Source: Actinacidiphila rubida (GTDB lineage: Bacteria; Actinomycetota; Actinomycetes; Streptomycetales; Streptomycetaceae). From it: a stretch of 64,000 bases of DNA. The position numbers were made by a program, and so were the translations under genes. The DNA lies in the NCBI RefSeq assembly GCF_900110255.1, contig NZ_FODD01000011.1:155257-219256 (forward strand). The letters are read 5' to 3'. This document shows, one piece after another, positions 8,503-17,702 of the stretch. The number at the start of each line of letters is the position of its first letter. Positions within the stretch are counted from its first letter, which is position 1. A model generated the notes under the pieces. The model saw only the letters and a list, made by a program, of their open reading frames with translations. It was not told the origin of the DNA and made no database searches.

Positions 8503-9312
8503 TCAGGTCAGCGAGCGGTACAACTCCGGCCTGCGGTCGGCGAGATAGGGCGTCTCGGCACGGGCGGCGCGGACCGCCTCGGGGTCGACGGAGGCGACGA
8601 GGAGTTCGGGTCCGGCGCCGGCCCGCGCGCGGACCGTGCCGTCGGGCCCCGCCAGGCAGCTCAGTCCGGCGAAGTCGAACTCCCCTTCCGGGCCGCAGCG
8701 GTTGGCGTACGCGACGTGCATGCCGTTCTCGTACGCCCGGGCGGGCACGAGGACCTGCGGGACGAACTCGTAGGGGCGCATCAACGCCGTGGGGACCAGC
8801 AGCAGTTCGGTTCCGGCCAGCGCGTGGGCGCGCACGGCCTCGGGGAACTCCACGTCGTAGCAGATCAGCAGGCCGACCCGGACGCCGTCCACGGTGGCCT
8901 GCGCGAGCGGGCGGTCGCCGGGGGTGAACGCGGTCCTCTCGTAGTCGCCGAACAGGTGCGCCTTGCGGTACACGACCAGCTCCGCGCCGTCGGCGCCGAC
9001 CAGGCGGACCGCGTTGAACACCGCGTCCCCGTCCGCGGTCACGCGCTCGGGGAAGCCGTAGGCGATCGCGATGCCGTGCCGGGCCGCGATCGCGTCGACG
9101 CGCGCCGCCGACGGGCCGTCCGCGGGCTCGGCCAGCTCGGCGACACGGACGCCGAGGGCGTAGCCGGTGAGGAACAGCTCGCTGGTGGCGAGCAGCCGCG
9201 CGCCCTGCGCGGCCGCCTGCGCCGCGGCCTCGTCCAGGGCCCGCAGGCTGTCCGCGACGGTCGCGGGCACGCCGGCGGGGCCTTGCAGCAGGGCGGTGCG
9301 CAACGGCGCCAT
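8503..9312 (-). CDS. Carbon-nitrogen hydrolase, omega-amidase type (DavA-like)
   Basis: 269 residues of the nitrilase superfamily. The catalytic Glu-Lys-Cys triad is visible as E45 in TSELFLTGY, K117 in YRKAHLFGDYE and C151 in GLLICYDVEFPE. The overall sequence closely resembles 5-aminopentanamidase (DavA), which hydrolyses 5-aminovaleramide to 5-aminovalerate, and the neighbouring monooxygenase would supply that amide. If the first enzyme uses arginine, the product would instead be 4-guanidinobutyrate. ATG start at 9312. The upstream region carries a phased repeat array likely to be regulatory. Confidence 0.85.
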   Translation of the reverse strand: MAPLRTALLQGPAGVPATVADSLRALDEAAAQAAAQGARLLATSELFLTGYALGVRVAELAEPADGPSAARVDAIAARHGIAIAYGFPERVTADGDAVFNAVRLVGADGAELVVYRKAHLFGDYERTAFTPGDRPLAQATVDGVRVGLLICYDVEFPEAVRAHALAGTELLLVPTALMRPYEFVPQVLVPARAYENGMHVAYANRCGPEGEFDFAGLSCLAGPDGTVRARAGAGPELLVASVDPEAVRAARAETPYLADRRPELYRSLT

Positions 9313-9391
9313 GGAGCCTCTTTCGCCTGGTCAGGTGGGGTCTGCGGGGACTCCTTCGACGGTACGTCGCGGGGGTGGGCGGGCGGAAGGC

Positions 9392-9456
9392 GCGAACATT
9401 GCGACCGGTGATGCGATCCGTTGCGTCTTTTCCCCCGGAACCGGCGATTCGTTGCG
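9392..9456. promoter_or_regulatory. Three helically phased repeats upstream of the davA-like gene
   Basis: On the minus strand: CGCAACGAATCGC (9456-9444), CGCAACGGATCGC (9425-9413) and CGCAATGTTCGC (9403-9392). The first two differ at one base and the third at about three, counting a one-base gap. Centres are about 31 and 21 bp apart, near three and two helical turns, placing the sites on one face of the DNA 80-145 bp upstream of the start at 9312. Such arrays suit an oligomeric Lrp/AsnC regulator; one is encoded at 10871-11326. Confidence 0.5.
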
Positions 9457-9525
9457 CCGGGTGCGGCGGCACGGCCGGCGTCACTCCTGGTGCGGCGGTG
9501 CGGGCACGCGGAGGCGGGCATGCCG

Positions 9526-9568
9526 CGGCGGGCGCCCGCGCCCCGGGGTGGGGTGCGGGCGCCCGCCG
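9526..9568 (-). terminator. Terminator of the PRC-barrel gene
   Basis: A perfect 14-bp stem, CGGCGGGCGCCCGC (9526-9539) with its complement (9555-9568), and a 15-nt loop, 36 nt beyond the stop codon at 9604. Confidence 0.65.
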
Positions 9569-9603
9569 TGAAAGGGGCCGCGGGCGCGGTCAGCGCGGGG
9601 CGG

Positions 9604-10671
9604 TCACTGGAAGCGCTGGTCCTTGCCGGCCTGACCGGTCTCCCTGGTGCCCTTGCCGGTCCCGTCGAACCCCATGTCGGACTCGATGCGCTCCTTGCGC
9701 ACCCGGCCGCGGACGGTCTTCTCCTCGGTGCGCTCCTCCACGCGCATCCGCACGCGCTCCTTGGGGACCACCCGGGTGTCGATGACCGCCTCCTCCTCGT
9801 GGAGGGTGATGTACTGGTCGGCCTCGGAGATCTCCGGGTTCATGCCGCTCCGGGTCGCGTCGGTGATCGGCTCGCGTTCGAGCCTGACCTCCTCGTGCCG
9901 GATCGGCACCGTCTTCTCGACCTCCTCGACCTCGACGTACTTGTGCAGGCGGGCACGGCCCGAGGTGTGCCGCTGGACGTCGACCACCAGCTCCTCCTCG
10001 GAGCGGGTCATCATCTCCTGCCCCTCGGCCATGGCGCCCTTGCCGGAGGCCGGCGCCGACCGCCCGGAGGAGGCGGCGCGGTCCGCCGCGAAGCCGGTCC
10101 CGGTGCCGGCCTCGCTGCCGGACATGCCGGTGCCCGCGGACTTCTCGCTGCCGGCCGCGCTCTCGCGCATGCCGGCGGCCGCGCCGGACTTCGGGCCGCG
10201 GTCCATGCCGCTCTCGGCACCCATGCCGCCACCGGCGCCCTTGGAGGTACCGGCGCCCGACTCCTCGCCGCGCTTGGCGTGCCGGCCGGATATCCCGGCC
10301 GCCGCTCCGGCAGTCCCCGCCGCCGCGGCCTTCTCGCCTGCCGCGGCACCGCCGCTCTCGATGCCGTAGTAGCGGTACAGATGCCGCTCCTCCTCGACCG
10401 AGAGGTGTCCGCCCGAGTCGACGTCCACGTTCGGCGCGCCCTTGATCTTCTCCTTGTCGTAGGGGATCTCGAGATGGTCCTGGACCAGCTGGGCCGAGCG
10501 GGTCGGCACGAACGTCTCGTTGTTGCCGAAGAACCCGGTCTTCACGGTGACCCACTCGGGATCGCCGGTGGCGTCGTCCAGGTACATGTGCTTGGCGTCG
10601 CCGATCTTCTTCCCCGTGGAGTCGTGGACCGGATGGCCCACGACCTGGGATATCTGCTCGCGGGTGATCAT
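9604..10671 (-). CDS. PRC-barrel and DUF2382 domain protein, probable stress protein
   Basis: 355 residues from the ATG at 10671, preceded by GGAGG with 4-nt spacing. The N-terminal ~80 residues are a PRC-barrel (QISQVVGHPVHDSTGKKIGD, then WVTVKTGFF). A low-complexity Ala/Gly/Ser/Lys linker covers ~110-225. The C-terminus is DUF2382 (RSEEELVVDVQR, EEVEKTVPIRHEEVRLEREPI, HEEEAVIDTRVVPKERVRM). This architecture is common in actinobacterial general-stress proteins, and a SigB-like promoter lies just upstream. The biochemical role is unknown. A PRC-only part that associates with envelope or ribosome factors is one possibility. Confidence 0.85.
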   Translation of the reverse strand: MITREQISQVVGHPVHDSTGKKIGDAKHMYLDDATGDPEWVTVKTGFFGNNETFVPTRSAQLVQDHLEIPYDKEKIKGAPNVDVDSGGHLSVEEERHLYRYYGIESGGAAAGEKAAAAGTAGAAAGISGRHAKRGEESGAGTSKGAGGGMGAESGMDRGPKSGAAAGMRESAAGSEKSAGTGMSGSEAGTGTGFAADRAASSGRSAPASGKGAMAEGQEMMTRSEEELVVDVQRHTSGRARLHKYVEVEEVEKTVPIRHEEVRLEREPITDATRSGMNPEISEADQYITLHEEEAVIDTRVVPKERVRMRVEERTEEKTVRGRVRKERIESDMGFDGTGKGTRETGQAGKDQRFQ

Positions 10672-10721
10672 GCCGCCTCCTTGAGGACTGCCGTGGCCGA
10701 TCTCCGGCCTCACCCAGCGCG

Positions 10722-10745
10722 TTACCCCAATGGTGTAGACAAAAC
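10722..10745 (-). promoter_or_regulatory. SigB-type promoter for the PRC-barrel gene
   Basis: On the minus strand GTTT (10745-10742), 14 nt, then GGGTAA (10727-10722). This matches the streptomycete SigB-class pattern GTTT-N14-16-GGGTA. It would start transcription about 40 nt before the ATG at 10671. It matches by eye only. Confidence 0.55.
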
Positions 10746-10870
10746 ATCGCACTCACGCACAATCACGACATTTCACTGCGAGCAGGCGGCTCGTCCGGGC
10801 CGGAGCCGGCGGGCGTGCCCGGCCTTCCGGCCAGGGGAGGCGGGACCGGCCGGAACGCCCGGCGGCAGCC

Positions 10871-11326
10871 TCAGTCGGGGGCGCCGGCCCCGTAGCGGCG
10901 CAGCAGGGGGGACAGCACCAGCACGGACTTGGTGCGGGTCACGAAGGGCTCGCCGGCGATCCGCTCCAGTACCTGCTCGAAGTGGCGCACGTCGGACGCG
11001 AAGACCTGCACGACGGCGTCCGCCTCGCCGGTGACGGTGGAGGCCGAGGCCACCTCCGGGTAGCGGGCGAGGCCGCGGCGGATGTCGGAGGGCGAGGTGT
11101 TGTGCCGGCAGTACAGCTCGACCAGGGCCTCGGTCTGCCAGCCGAGTGCGGCCGGGTCGACACGCACCGTGAAACCGGTGATCGCCCCGGCCGCCAGCAG
11201 CCGGTCGACCCGGCGCTTGACGGCGGGCGCCGACAGGCCGACCTCGGCCCCGATGTCGGCGTAGGAGCGGCGCGCGTCGGCGGCCAGGGCGTGGACGATG
11301 CGTTCGTCGAGTTCGTTCAGCGGCAC
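10871..11326 (-). CDS. Lrp/AsnC family transcriptional regulator
   Basis: 151 residues from the GTG at 11326. The N-terminus is the AsnC-type HTH (LNELDERIVHALAADARRSYADIGAEVGLSAPAVKRRVDRLLAAGAI). The C-terminus is the RAM ligand domain (WQTEALVELYC, EVASASTVTGEADAVVQVFASDVRHFEQVLERI). It is likely to form an octamer-type disc that responds to an amino acid. It sits on the same strand, upstream of the PRC gene and the DavA/DavB-like pair, and is the obvious candidate to control that amino-acid catabolic pair. No direct evidence links them. Confidence 0.9.
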   Translation of the reverse strand: MPLNELDERIVHALAADARRSYADIGAEVGLSAPAVKRRVDRLLAAGAITGFTVRVDPAALGWQTEALVELYCRHNTSPSDIRRGLARYPEVASASTVTGEADAVVQVFASDVRHFEQVLERIAGEPFVTRTKSVLVLSPLLRRYGAGAPD

Positions 11327-11370
11327 GTCGGGAGTGTCGCACGGGCCGGTCCCGGGGCGGCCGGGACGCC

Positions 11371-11425
11371 CCGCGCGGCACTCCGCGGCGACGGGGCCGG
11401 GAGCGCCGCGCGGCACTCCGCGGCG
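11371..11425. repeat. 20-bp direct repeat between guaB1 and the Lrp gene
   Basis: CCGCGCGGCACTCCGCGGCG is present at 11371-11390 and 11406-11425 (35-bp period). Each copy can itself fold (CCGCG with CGCGG). It lies in the 100-nt gap after the guaB1 stop and before the Lrp start, so it may be a guaB1 terminator or an Lrp autoregulatory site. Confidence 0.4.
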
Positions 11426-11426
11426 G

Positions 11427-12953
<1,527 letters not shown>

Positions 12954-13139
12954 TCATCGTGGACGATCCGCGTTCGTGCACGGACACGGCGGATGTCTGT
13001 ACCTTTCCCCAGCCCGGCGGCGGCCCGCCTGTCGTTTCGTCCAGACGGGCCGGTGACCGCCGTCCGCTGCCCGTGCGAGGCCGGGCGACCGCGAGGAGGC
13101 TGGAGGGAGGGTCACCCGCGCGGCGCGAGGAGGAACGCC

Positions 13140-14210
13140 ATGAAAGCACTCGTCTTCAACGGTCCTGGCCGGTCCTCCTGGCAGGACGCCCGGGACCCGG
13201 CGGTCCAGGACCCGGCCGACGCGATCGTCCGGGTCGAGGCCACCACCATCTGCGGCACCGACCTGCACATCCTGGCGGGCGACGTGCCGGACGTGCCGCC
13301 GGGCACGGTCCTGGGGCACGAGGCCGTGGGCCGGGTCGTCGAGACGGGCAGCGCGGTGCGCGCGGTGCGGCCGGGCGACCGGGTGCTGGTCTCCTGCATC
13401 AGCGGCTGCGGCCGGTGCCGGTTCTGCCGCGAGGCCGCCTACGGCCAGTGCACCGAGGGCGGCGGCTGGATCCTCGGGCACCGCATCGACGGCACCCAGG
13501 CGGAGTTCGTGCGGGTGCCGTTCGCCGACATGTCGCTGTACTCGCTGCCGGAATCCGTCCCGGCCAGGGACGCGGTGCTGCTCTCGGACATCTTCCCGAC
13601 CGCCTACGAGGTGGGCGTGCTCAAGGGGCGGGTGCGCCCCGGGGACACGGTCGTCGTGGTCGGCGCGGGTCCCATCGGGCTGGCCGCGATCGCCGGCGCG
13701 CAGCTGTTCTCGCCGTCCCGGATCGTCGCCGTGGACCCCGCGGCGATCCGCCTGGAGGCGGCCAAGGCCCTCGGCGCCGACGCCATCGCCACGCCGGCCG
13801 AGGCCGAGCCGCTGGTCGCGGACCTGACCGGTGGCCTGGGCGCCGACGTGGTGATCGAGGCGGTGGGGCTGCCGGAGAGCTTCGAGCAGTGCACCCGCAT
13901 GGTCCGCCCCGGCGGCCGGCTGGCCAACGTCGGGGTGCACGGCGGGCCCGCCACGCTGCATCTGGAGGACGCGTGGTTCAGGAACCTGACGATCACGACC
14001 GGGCTGGTGGACGCCTCGTCCACCGCCACCCTGCTGCAGATGCTGACCGACCGCAGGCTGCCCGTCGCCGCCCTGGTCACCCACACCTTCGAGCTGGGGC
14101 AGATGGAGGAGGCGTACGACATCTTCGCGCGCGCCGCCGACACGGGCGCTCTCAAGGTGATCCTCGGCGAACCGCAGCACGACGAGCTGACGCTGCGGAC
14201 CGCGGCCTGA
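13140..14210 (+). CDS. Zinc-dependent alcohol dehydrogenase family protein
   Basis: 356 residues of the medium-chain dehydrogenase family. Catalytic zinc ligands are in TTICGTDLH (Cys) and GHEAVG (His-Glu). The structural zinc site has four Cys in SGCGRCRFCREAAYGQC. The NAD(P) motif is VVVVGAGPIGLAAI. RBS GAGGAGG lies just before the ATG at 13140. Substrate is not predictable, though the sequence resembles the secondary-alcohol/sorbitol-like branch. The S2P gene follows after a 196-nt gap on the same strand, too far to claim an operon. Confidence 0.88.
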   Translation: MKALVFNGPGRSSWQDARDPAVQDPADAIVRVEATTICGTDLHILAGDVPDVPPGTVLGHEAVGRVVETGSAVRAVRPGDRVLVSCISGCGRCRFCREAAYGQCTEGGGWILGHRIDGTQAEFVRVPFADMSLYSLPESVPARDAVLLSDIFPTAYEVGVLKGRVRPGDTVVVVGAGPIGLAAIAGAQLFSPSRIVAVDPAAIRLEAAKALGADAIATPAEAEPLVADLTGGLGADVVIEAVGLPESFEQCTRMVRPGGRLANVGVHGGPATLHLEDAWFRNLTITTGLVDASSTATLLQMLTDRRLPVAALVTHTFELGQMEEAYDIFARAADTGALKVILGEPQHDELTLRTAA

Positions 14211-14406
14211 CCATCCGTCCGGCCATCGACCTGGCCATCGGCCCGGCCGCCGGCCCCCGCCCGGCGGCCGGCGGCCCGCACCGCGCCCGGTGCCCGGACG
14301 GCCCCGCGGGCCTGGCCGTGCCGCACCGAGCGAGGGAGGCTGGAGGTACCGGGCCGCGCGGGACATCGCGCGGCGCGGCGCCCCGGGCGCCGGAAGAAGG
14401 GCTCCC

Positions 14407-15567
14407 ATGACCGGGTCGTTCAGGATCGGACGGATCGGCGGGGTGCCGCTGCGCCTGCACTGGAGCGTGCCGGTGCTGGTGATCGTGATCGGCTACGGGC
14501 TCGGGCGCGGCACACTGCCCGCCTGGGTGCCCGACCGGTCGGGCGCGGTCTACGCGGCCACCGCGGTGATCGGCTCGGTGCTGCTCGCCGTGAGCCTGCT
14601 GCTGCACGAGGCCGCGCACGCGACCGCGGCCCGCAGGAGCGGCATCGACGTCGAGGACGTGACCCTGTGGGCTCTGGGCGGCGTGACGCGGATGGGCCGC
14701 CCCCGGACCGCGGGCGTGGCGCTGTGGGTGGCGATCGTGGGGCCGCTCGCGAGCCTGGTCATCGGCGGCGCCGCGCTCGGCGCGGGGATCGGCCTGCACT
14801 CGGCGCCGAGCTGGGCGCTGCCGGCCGCCCTGCTGGCCTGGCTCGGCTGGGCGAACCTGCTGCTGGGTGTCTTCAACCTGCTGCCGGCGGTGCCGCTGGA
14901 CGGCGGCCGGGTGCTGCAGGCGGTGATCTGGCTCGCCGTCAAGGACCGCGACCGCTCGGAGCTGGCCGCCGACCGCGGCGGGCAGATCGTCGGCGGGCTG
15001 ATCGTGGCGGCCGGCTGGTACCTGATACTGCGCGGCGACGCGGGCGGCCTGTGGATCGCGGTCGTCGGCCTGTTCATCGCCTTCACCGCGAGCATGGAGC
15101 GCAGACGCGTCGCCATCACCTCGGCGCTGCGCGGGGTGAAGGTGGCCGACGCGATGACGGCACCGGTGACGACCGCGTCCGACTGGCTGACCGTCGACCG
15201 GTTCATCGAGGGCGAGGCCGGCCGGTCGGGGCACGCGGTCGTGCCGCTCACCGACCTCAACGGCAGCCCGACGGGCATCGTGCAGGCGCGGAGCGTGGCG
15301 ATGGTGCCGGTCGAGCAGCGGGAGGACGTCCGGCTGCGCCAGGTGGCGACACCGCTCGCGCAGTGCACGGTGGCCCGCCCCGACGACCTGCTCAACGACG
15401 TGGTCGAGGGCATCCGCACGCAGATCGGGCTGCGCATCCTCGTCGTCGACGGGCACCGCCTGGTGGGCATCGTGACCCCGGACGACCTCACCCGCGTCGT
15501 CCAGCGGCGGACGACACGGGCCCGTGCGGCCGACCGTCCCGCCGCTCCCCCGCCGCGCTGGCGCTGA
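14407..15567 (+). CDS. Site-2 protease family membrane metalloprotease with CBS domains
   Basis: 386 residues. The M50 zinc motif HEAAH is at 67-71 in the second hydrophobic segment, and the third zinc ligand motif NLLPAVPLDGG is at 157-167. About six membrane segments occupy residues 15-230. A pair of CBS domains fills the C-terminus (KVADAMTAPVTTAS, VARPDDLLNDVVEGI, LVVDGHRLVGIVTPDDLTRVV). The family cleaves within membranes, and the CBS pair may sense adenine nucleotides. ATG at 14407 with an AGAAGGG-type RBS. Confidence 0.9.
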   Translation: MTGSFRIGRIGGVPLRLHWSVPVLVIVIGYGLGRGTLPAWVPDRSGAVYAATAVIGSVLLAVSLLLHEAAHATAARRSGIDVEDVTLWALGGVTRMGRPRTAGVALWVAIVGPLASLVIGGAALGAGIGLHSAPSWALPAALLAWLGWANLLLGVFNLLPAVPLDGGRVLQAVIWLAVKDRDRSELAADRGGQIVGGLIVAAGWYLILRGDAGGLWIAVVGLFIAFTASMERRRVAITSALRGVKVADAMTAPVTTASDWLTVDRFIEGEAGRSGHAVVPLTDLNGSPTGIVQARSVAMVPVEQREDVRLRQVATPLAQCTVARPDDLLNDVVEGIRTQIGLRILVVDGHRLVGIVTPDDLTRVVQRRTTRARAADRPAAPPPRWR

Positions 15568-15630
15568 CCACCCGTCGGGTCACGCCTCGCGCCGCCGGGT
15601 CACGCACGCGCCGGCCGGGGCGGCCGGGTG

Positions 15631-16644
15631 TCAGGAGCCGTCGGGGTCGGCGCGGTCCAGCGCCGGGCGCGGTGCGGGCCCGGTGGAGTGCAGCAGATGG
15701 TCGGCGGCGGCGGTGTCGGTGACCAGGCTGGTCACCAGGCCCGAGCGCAGCACGGCGTCGATCGCGCCGGCCTTCTTCATACCGCCGGCGATGGCCAGCA
15801 CCTCGGGAATCCGGCGCAGCCGGTCCGCCTCGATGGTGATGCACCGCTCGCCGAGGTCGCGCCCGACCCGCCGGCCCTGCGCGTCGAACAGGTGCGAGGA
15901 CATCTCGGCGGCCACGCCCAGCCCCGCGTAGTGCTCCCGCTCGTCGTCGCTGAGCGCGTCGTGAACGGTGGAGATGCCCGCCGCCCACGACCCGATGGAC
16001 ACCACGGCGACGGTGACCTTGTCGAAGTAGCTCATGGCGGCGGCGATCTGGCTCTGCGCGCGCAGCGCCGACGCGGTGGCCGGGTCGGCGAGCACCATCG
16101 GCGCGTACAGCGGGTGGGCCTCGCCGCCGGAGACGGCGGCCGCGGTGCGCACCGCCTCCACCGAGCCGCGCTCGGCGGTGCCGACGTCGTACACGCCCGT
16201 CAACTGCACGACGGTGCACGGCGCGAGGCGGTCCAGCGCGTTGGCCATGGTGATGATGGAGCGGCCCCAGGCCAGGCCCAGCACGTCGCCGTCGCTGACG
16301 AGTTCACCGAGCAGGTCGGCGGCGACCGCGCCGAGGTTCTCCGGGTCCGGGGCGTCCGCCTGGTCCGCCGGGGTCTCCACGACGACCGCGTGCCGCAGCC
16401 CGTAGTGGGCCCGCAGGGCGTCCGAGCGCTCGGCGTCCAGTTCGGCCGGGACCCTGATCTCGATCCGCACCAGATCGCGTTCGAGGGCGGTCTCCAGGAC
16501 CCGCGCCACCTTGAACCGGCTGACCCCGAACTCCTCGGCGATCTGGATCTTCGACTTGCCCTCCAGGTAGAAGCGACGTGCCATCGCCGCCGCCTGGACC
16601 ATCTCGCCGGGGCCCATGCGCACCTGTGTGCGGCCTGTGCTCAC
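15631..16644 (-). CDS. SorC/DeoR-type sugar-binding transcriptional regulator
   Basis: 337 residues from the GTG at 16644. It has an N-terminal HTH (AAAMARRFYLEGKSKIQIAEEFGVSRFKVARVLETAL) followed by a SorC sugar-phosphate-binding domain (GDVLGLAWGRSIITMANAL, VVQLTGVYDVG, VAVVSIGSW, ALAGGMKKAGAI-like text near the C-terminus). Effectors of the family are phosphorylated sugars. The next gene on the same strand upstream is ribulose-phosphate 3-epimerase, 144 nt away, which fits a pentose-phosphate role. It converges on the S2P gene. Confidence 0.88.
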   Translation of the reverse strand: MSTGRTQVRMGPGEMVQAAAMARRFYLEGKSKIQIAEEFGVSRFKVARVLETALERDLVRIEIRVPAELDAERSDALRAHYGLRHAVVVETPADQADAPDPENLGAVAADLLGELVSDGDVLGLAWGRSIITMANALDRLAPCTVVQLTGVYDVGTAERGSVEAVRTAAAVSGGEAHPLYAPMVLADPATASALRAQSQIAAAMSYFDKVTVAVVSIGSWAAGISTVHDALSDDEREHYAGLGVAAEMSSHLFDAQGRRVGRDLGERCITIEADRLRRIPEVLAIAGGMKKAGAIDAVLRSGLVTSLVTDTAAADHLLHSTGPAPRPALDRADPDGS

Positions 16645-16788
16645 GTCGCCACTCCCCAGTAGCCCATCTGATCCACTTCGCGCTCATCCTCGCAGACTCG
16701 CCGGGTTACGGGCGCGTAGCCTTCCGTTGGTCCGCATACATTCACCGGGCACCACCAAGACGTCCGTACTCCCGTCAGCCGGCCGCCC

Positions 16789-17454
16789 TCACCGGGCGAG
16801 GGCCGACGCCGCCTGCTCGCGCAGCGCCTTGACCGCGGCGGCCGGATCGTCCGCCCCGTACACCGCGGAACCGGCGACGAAGACGTCCGCGCCGGCCTCC
16901 GCGCAGCGCTCGATGGTCTCGGCCGAGACCCCTCCGTCGACCTGCAGCCACATCTGCAGCCCGTAGCGGTCGATCAGGGCCCGGGTGCGGCGGATCTTCG
17001 GCAGCATGATGTCGAGGAACGCCTGCCCGCCGAAGCCCGGCTCCACCGTCATGACGAGCAGCATGTCCAGTTCCGGCAGCAGGTCCTCGTACGGCTCGAT
17101 CGGCGTCGCGGGCTTCAGCGCCATCGACGCCCGCGCGCCCTTGGCACGGATCTCCCGGGCCAGCCGTACCGGCGCCGCCGCGGCCTCGGCGTGGAAGGTC
17201 ACCGAGCCCGCGCCCGCCTCCACGAAGGCCGGCGCCCACCGGTCGGGCTGCTCGATCATCAGATGGCAGTCCAGCGGGATGCCGGTGGCCCGCCGCAGCG
17301 ACTCGACGACGGGGACCCCCAGCGTGAGGTTGGGCACGAAGTGGTTGTCCATCACGTCGACATGGAGCCAGTCGGCTCCTTCGACCGCCTGTGCCTCTTC
17401 GGCCAGTCGGGCGAAATCGGCGGAAAGGATGCTGGGGCTGATCTGCACGCTCAT
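16789..17454 (-). CDS. rpe: Ribulose-phosphate 3-epimerase
   Basis: 221 residues from the ATG at 17454; an in-frame upstream start lacks support. The TIM barrel carries the family landmarks: [13 protein letters not shown], the metal-binding [34 protein letters not shown] and [19 protein letters not shown]. It interconverts D-ribulose 5-phosphate and D-xylulose 5-phosphate in the pentose phosphate pathway. It is usually next to rsmB/fmt in streptomycetes; here the MMPL gene separates them. Confidence 0.96.
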   Translation of the reverse strand: MSVQISPSILSADFARLAEEAQAVEGADWLHVDVMDNHFVPNLTLGVPVVESLRRATGIPLDCHLMIEQPDRWAPAFVEAGAGSVTFHAEAAAAPVRLAREIRAKGARASMALKPATPIEPYEDLLPELDMLLVMTVEPGFGGQAFLDIMLPKIRRTRALIDRYGLQMWLQVDGGVSAETIERCAEAGADVFVAGSAVYGADDPAAAVKALREQAASALAR

Positions 17455-17640
17455 ATGCCCAGCAAAGCAGATCGGCAAGCCCCGCGGGACCGGCTGTCCA
17501 GCCGGTTCGGCGCGTCACCGCGCCCATGCGGCCGGCGGGCACCGCGCGCGGCCCGCCGCACGCCGCCCGAAGGCCGTCCGGCGTTCACAGGAACCTCCGG
17601 GCGAAACGCGTCCCGCGGTGCCATGCTGGTCCCTGGCCAC

Positions 17641-17662
17641 CCGCCGTACAGCTGTACGGCGG
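17641..17662. promoter_or_regulatory. Perfect 22-bp palindrome upstream of the MMPL transporter gene
   Basis: The left arm CCGCCGTACAG (17641-17651) is followed directly by its exact reverse complement (17652-17662). It ends 40 bp before the MMPL start, in the divergent rpe/MMPL promoter region. A gapless palindrome of this length is typical of a TetR-type operator. No TetR gene is adjacent. Confidence 0.6.
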
Positions 17663-17702
17663 GGCCGGGGGACACCACGAGCGAAGCAGGGGGATCGCGG
17701 TA

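Noticed and set aside
6685..9312. An indole-acetamide (IaaM/IaaH) auxin pathway
   Set aside because: The hydrolase is a nitrilase-fold amidase with Glu-Lys-Cys, not an amidase-signature IaaH, and both proteins read closer to DavB/DavA.
6343..9484. Long open frames overlapping the DavA/DavB-like genes on both strands
   Set aside because: Low-complexity Arg/Gly/Pro translations; the real genes have intact FAD and nitrilase motifs.
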